Below, in pieces: positions 60,040-64,000 of a stretch of 64,000 bases of DNA (positions within the stretch are counted from its first letter, which is position 1; each line of letters opens with the position of its first letter). The stretch spans positions 289,332 to 353,331 of the forward strand of contig NQMI01000038.1 of assembly GCA_002270565.1 (NCBI GenBank). The letters run 5' to 3'. A program made the translations under genes and the position numbers. The notes beneath the pieces were generated by a model. That model saw only the letters and a program-made list of their open reading frames with translations. It had not been told where the DNA came from and made no database searches. Origin of the DNA: Stenocarpella maydis. Lineage: Eukaryota > Ascomycota > Sordariomycetes > Diaporthales > Diaporthaceae.

Positions 60040-63000
60040 NTCCTTATATGGTATAAAGTATGCATACTTGCTTAGTCTATAAACCACTACTAGAATACTG
60101 TTGTAATATACTCCAGTTAAGGGTTCTTATAAGAGAGGTAACTTAATGATAAAGTCCAGGCTAATAGATGACCATATAGCCGTAAGTTGTTAAACGGAAC
60201 CGCTCAGCAGGGCGTTGGTACTCCGTGCAAGGAGTTACCCTAGACTTCGTTGTAAGGAGTTACCCTAGACTTTCTAGCAAGGAGTTACCCTAGACTTGCG
60301 AGTCAGGCGATTTTCGCTAAGTACGCCCAGTGCGTGCGTGACGCAAGATGAGTTTGGTGGCCGTGAGTCGATTATTTTGGCCTGCATTTGCACCTTAATT
60401 CAGACCTCTGCATTACCCTTATTTCTTACCCAAAAAGTATATGACTTAGTGCATTGGATAGCCTGATTTCTGAAGTTTGTATGTACTTAATTTGGGCATT
60501 GCTAGGGCTGTGGTTGGCTAGTTGCTTGGAACCAAAGATGGTGTGTTGGAAGGGCGAATTTTCCGGCATTTGCAAATTTGCACCAGAGCCGACCGCAGCG
60601 TGCCCAGGGGTGAGACGACGTCGGAGGGTATATAAGGAGGGCTTACAGAAGCCCAACTTAATTCAATACAAAGTTGTCCAGACCATTGTCAATCGTCCCA
60701 ATTCGCCTCAGAGCACCATACTGCGACCCTGCCGAAACACACACACGCTGAACTGAATGCTATTCTATAGCACAAATTCATCAGATAAGTATTAGCAGGG
60801 GTTTTAATAGTTTATATGGTTTGTATCTAGAGGCCTTATTTTTATTGCAGGAGTTGCATTTACTAATAATGTCTTGAACCTTCCTCTTAAGGTTGGGGAT
60901 CTAGTAATTCCGCTAAATCCTTTTGGTTATTACTATAATACCTTAGTAGCTATATGCTGGTGCTTTATATATTTCCGTGATTAACTTGTCTTGTTCTTTT
61001 GGATCGGCAGGGGTTTTTCTAGTTTGGAAGTTAACCCTAATTATGGCGTCAAGCTTGCAGTTGAGAATGAGGCTTCTATCTTCTTAGGTCCTGAATACTA
61101 TCCATTCTATAGGTGAATCCTTATCCTGATGGTTGGGTCTTTAACTTAGCATATCTGCCCTTGCATTTTTAACTCCATTTATATAGATAACCTTAATATT
61201 GAATTATAATAAGAATTCTATATATCTGACTTATTATTTATTGAGAGTTTTAGTTGTTGTAAAGGTTATGAGGTTCTTGTAATCTATATAGAGTTTGATC
61301 TACTTTTTAGCTCCTATAAGGTAGTGCTGCTATTCCTGGAATGCATATACTATAGCTATGAATTCTTTATCTGGTATAGTATATCAGGTTTCTAGTCTAT
61401 TAAACTTCTTACTAAAGTTTATAATAATGTATGTCCTCCCTTAGTTATCTTTTTAAGTAAGTTCTCTGCCTGTAGCATTATTTAAGGTATTTATATGGAT
61501 TTTGAATTCCTTCTCTGGGTCTACTTCCTTAAGTATAGGGTCTTCCGTGACCTTATCCTTAAGTATTTAGAAAGCTTATTATTCAGTATCTATCTATCTA
61601 AAGGCACGATCCTTCTTGGTAAGGTCTATTAATGATTTCATAATGTCGCTATACCATGCGATGAACTGTTAATAGAAGTTAGCGTATCTAAGGAATGCCC
61701 TAATATCCTTAACATTTATAAGGGTTGGCTATTCCTTAATTACTTTAACTTTTCCTTCTTATATCTTGATTTTTCTTGGTTCGATTATATATCTAAGGTA
61801 GTTAACTTTTTATATGTGCTAGTTGTAATTTTCTAGTTCCATTAGGAGATTAGCATCTTGAAGTTTTCAGAGAACCTTTTTAATATATCCTTTATAATTA
61901 TTAAGGTTTTCTGAGAAGATAAGAATGTTATTTAAATAAATAATAATAAAGATATTAAGGTATTTGCTTAGGACTTGGTTAATTATTTCCTGGAATGATA
62001 TAGGTATATTAGTTAATCTAAAGGGTATAACTATTATCTTGTAATATTTATAGTATATCCTGAATGCTATCTTCCATTCTTCTCCTTCCTTTATTTAAAT
62101 AAGGTTATATCCATGCTTTAAGTTAAATACTATAAACTATTTTGCTCCTCTAAGTTAATCCTATAGTTCCTTAATAAGCAGGAGAGGGTATTAATTTTTA
62201 ATTGTGATGTTATTTAATTATTAGTAGTTAATGCAAAGTTATAGCTTGCCATTCTTCTTTAGTATAAAGAGGATTGGGTATCCTGCTAGTGATTGTAATA
62301 GCTTAATGAATCCCTTCTAGAGGTTTTCATTAAGGTATTCCCCAAGTGCTTTAAGTTATTCTTTATTAAGTCTATGGATGGGCTTAAATTAGGGTATTAT
62401 TCTAGGTTTTAATAGTATTTCATGGTCCCATTATATATATTATAATAATATAGTATTAAGTTATTCCTAGAACACTTTCTTAAATTCATAATAGTCTTTT
62501 GGTATCCATGCTAGTCTATTGGTCTTATTTCCTTCTCTTTCCTCTCTTAGGTAAAGGAGGTATTGTTATATTTCCTGTATTATATGCTAACTGGTTATAT
62601 TAGAGTGACGATCTCCTGATTGGCTTTGGTTTTTCTATAAGGCGCTCAAGTAACCTAATCCTTCTCTGCCTTCCTAAAGTTGGGCCTTCTATCCGCTCCT
62701 AGAGGTATTAATAGGTCCATTTAAGTATATTTCCTATTTACTATCCTTAGTAATATAACTCCTTCCCTTATTATTAATTACAACCCTCTTCTAGGGAATA
62801 GCATTATCCTAAAAGATCTAGCTAGTGGTTTAATTCATTTAAGGGTTATTCTTTCTTAATCAAGGTATTCCTAAGATTAACTAATGATTTGCCATCTTAG
62901 TAATATTAAATAATGGTGATTCCATATAGTTGTAAATCTAAACTAGGAGGGGATTAGTCTCCATATCAAAAACTCTATTACTATAAGATACTTTAGTTCT

Positions 63001-63884
63001 ATCTACTATATTAAGTCTATAGGGTTCCCTTTTCTTGTGCTATAATAGGTAGTATCTGTTTACTACCTTTAGGGATATGAAATTCCCTTGTGCCCTACTA
63101 TTAATGAGTGCTAAGCACATGTAGACTCCTAGCTCAACCTGAACCATTAGGTGGCTGTAGTTGCTTATTATTACACACAAGTACCTTGTAATATAGTTAG
63201 TTGCTATCTGAGGTTTTATAGATAGCCCTCCTAGTTTTTTGATTGCTTATCTGCTGCTAGGACCTTCTTGATGCTTTCAAGGTTTTACTTTGTGATGTTT
63301 TATGATTTTTGCAGGTTATCAATTAGCTATTGCATACTATAATCCTGTTTCTTCATTATTAGAGTTTTAAGCAATAGCCCTTATTGCCTTAATAGATGCC
63401 AATCTTAAGCCTTATTAAGCCTGTACACCTTGCAGGTTAGCTTGTTATAATTTGTGCATCCGTTAGGATTCCGGAGACATTCTAAGGGTATGCAGGAGTC
63501 CAGCCTTATTAGGGTGTATCCCATCTTATTATATTTTTAATATAGGTGCCAGTTCTTGAAATCATTACACTCATATATATATTTAATGTCCTTATTTAGG
63601 TATTATTGGGGAAACCAGTTGTATTTGGTTTTCTCCCTTATGTATTCCTTGCCTCCATTATAGATACATAATACCTAGGAGATGTCTTTATGTTTGTTAT
63701 GTGATGGACACATGCATCCCACATCTCTTAGTCTCTTGTATTCCTAGGTAGGTTATCTCATAGTTTCTTCAAAGGGTCTCCCTGCAATCATAACCGCTAG
63801 GGTTCTTCCCTACTTTCCTAAAGCATTCTTAGGAAACCATCCGGTAGCTTCCTTATTACTATAGTAAGTAGCACAGCTATCATT
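60040..63884 (-). mobile_element. Gypsy chromovirus gag-pol remnant, copy 2, interrupted by a solo LTR
   Basis: Same family as copy 1. Nearly all differences between the two copies over the shared 1.2 kb are transitions. Order on the minus strand: protease (about 63.1 kb, LINSRAQGNFIS where the active site should be D-S/T-G), reverse transcriptase (YLNNIL at 61,921-61,938 in place of Y-x-D-D), connection/RNase H (RAFLRYANFY near 61.7 kb), then integrase, which is split at 60,188-60,785 by an LTR. Both catalytic Asp-to-Asn changes are G-to-A, as RIP produces. The sequence near 63.4-63.9 kb is probably gag-side and not readable. Confidence 0.78.
60188..60785. repeat. Solo LTR with TAAGT target-site duplication
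   Basis: A 598 bp insertion starting TGTTAAACGG and ending CATCAGA, flanked by TAAGT at 60,183-60,187 and 60,786-60,790. Removing it restores continuity with the uninterrupted Gypsy copy near 58,935. It contains three copies of AAGGAGTTACCCTAGACTT (from about 60,229, 60,254 and 60,279) and a GTATATAAGG box. It is GC-normal and not RIP-damaged, unlike its host element. Confidence 0.85.
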
Positions 63885-64000
63885 TCTGATGAATTTGTGC
63901 TATAGAATAGCATTCAGTTCAGCGTGTGTGTGTTTCGGCAGGGTCGCAGTATGGTGCTCTGAGGCGAATTCGGACAGTTGACAGTGGTCTGGACAATTTT
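63885..64000. repeat. LTR copy 3, inverted, running off the window
   Basis: The reverse complement of the end of the 60,188-60,785 LTR (TCTGATGAATTTGTGCTATA onward), nearly identical. It is inverted relative to copies 1 and 2, so it belongs to a separate insertion whose other end lies beyond the window. Confidence 0.85.

Noticed and set aside
54104..60785. LTR copies 1 and 2 as the two ends of a single 6.7-kb element
   Set aside because: The right copy is a solo insertion with its own target duplication inside a Gypsy element, while the left copy belongs to a Copia body. They are separate insertions.
63885..64000. Inverted LTR as a terminal inverted repeat partner of the 60.2-kb copy
   Set aside because: The 60.2-kb copy has both boundaries and its own TSD, so the inverted copy must be another insertion.

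Overview
The window looks like nuclear DNA of a filamentous ascomycete, probably a Sordariomycete-type mould (inference). The genes carry short introns (about 50-140 bp) with GTRNGT donors, CTGAC-like branch sites and AG acceptors. Housekeeping proteins are fungal in type. The AT-rich repeats show overwhelmingly C-to-T/G-to-A differences between copies, the mark of repeat-induced point mutation (RIP).

From 4 to 48 kb the sequence is GC-balanced and carries conserved single-copy genes, separated by long intergenic stretches in which I see nothing coding. In order they are: a SAM/PH-domain polarity-type protein, the ER chaperone SHR3, a small unknown two-exon gene, a sedoheptulose-bisphosphatase-like gene broken by an assembly gap, a vacuolar SulP/STAS/cNMP transporter (VSB1-like), GINS subunit PSF1, the purine enzyme ATIC (ADE16/17), mitochondrial disaggregase HSP78, ARF1, EMP24, a DUF3405 membrane protein, a DUF5519 protein with an apparent frameshift, the U2-associated factor CUS2, the mitochondrial phosphate carrier MIR1 and a CBS-domain protein. 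ARF1 and EMP24 are divergent neighbours and both act in ER-Golgi traffic. PSF1 and ATIC are also divergent.

From about 48.4 kb the DNA turns AT-rich. Inside this compartment sits an intact divergent pair, a four-exon cyclase-family gene and an intronless Baeyer-Villiger-type flavin monooxygenase. Their shared 1.1 kb promoter holds a well-formed TA-flanked MITE and a CGG-N5-CCG palindrome. A decayed ORF with RIP-type stops lies beside the pair. I regard this as the most interesting accessory locus: a possible small catabolic or secondary-metabolite module.

From 54.1 kb to the end is a nest of dead retroelements: a Copia pol remnant, two RIP-mutated Gypsy chromovirus copies (chromodomain, RT YLNN, protease NSRA), and three copies of a little-mutated long terminal repeat. 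One LTR copy is a clean 598 bp solo insertion with a TAAGT target duplication. Single N characters at 54,103 and 60,039 mark joins inside the repeats, so the local order there should not be trusted.
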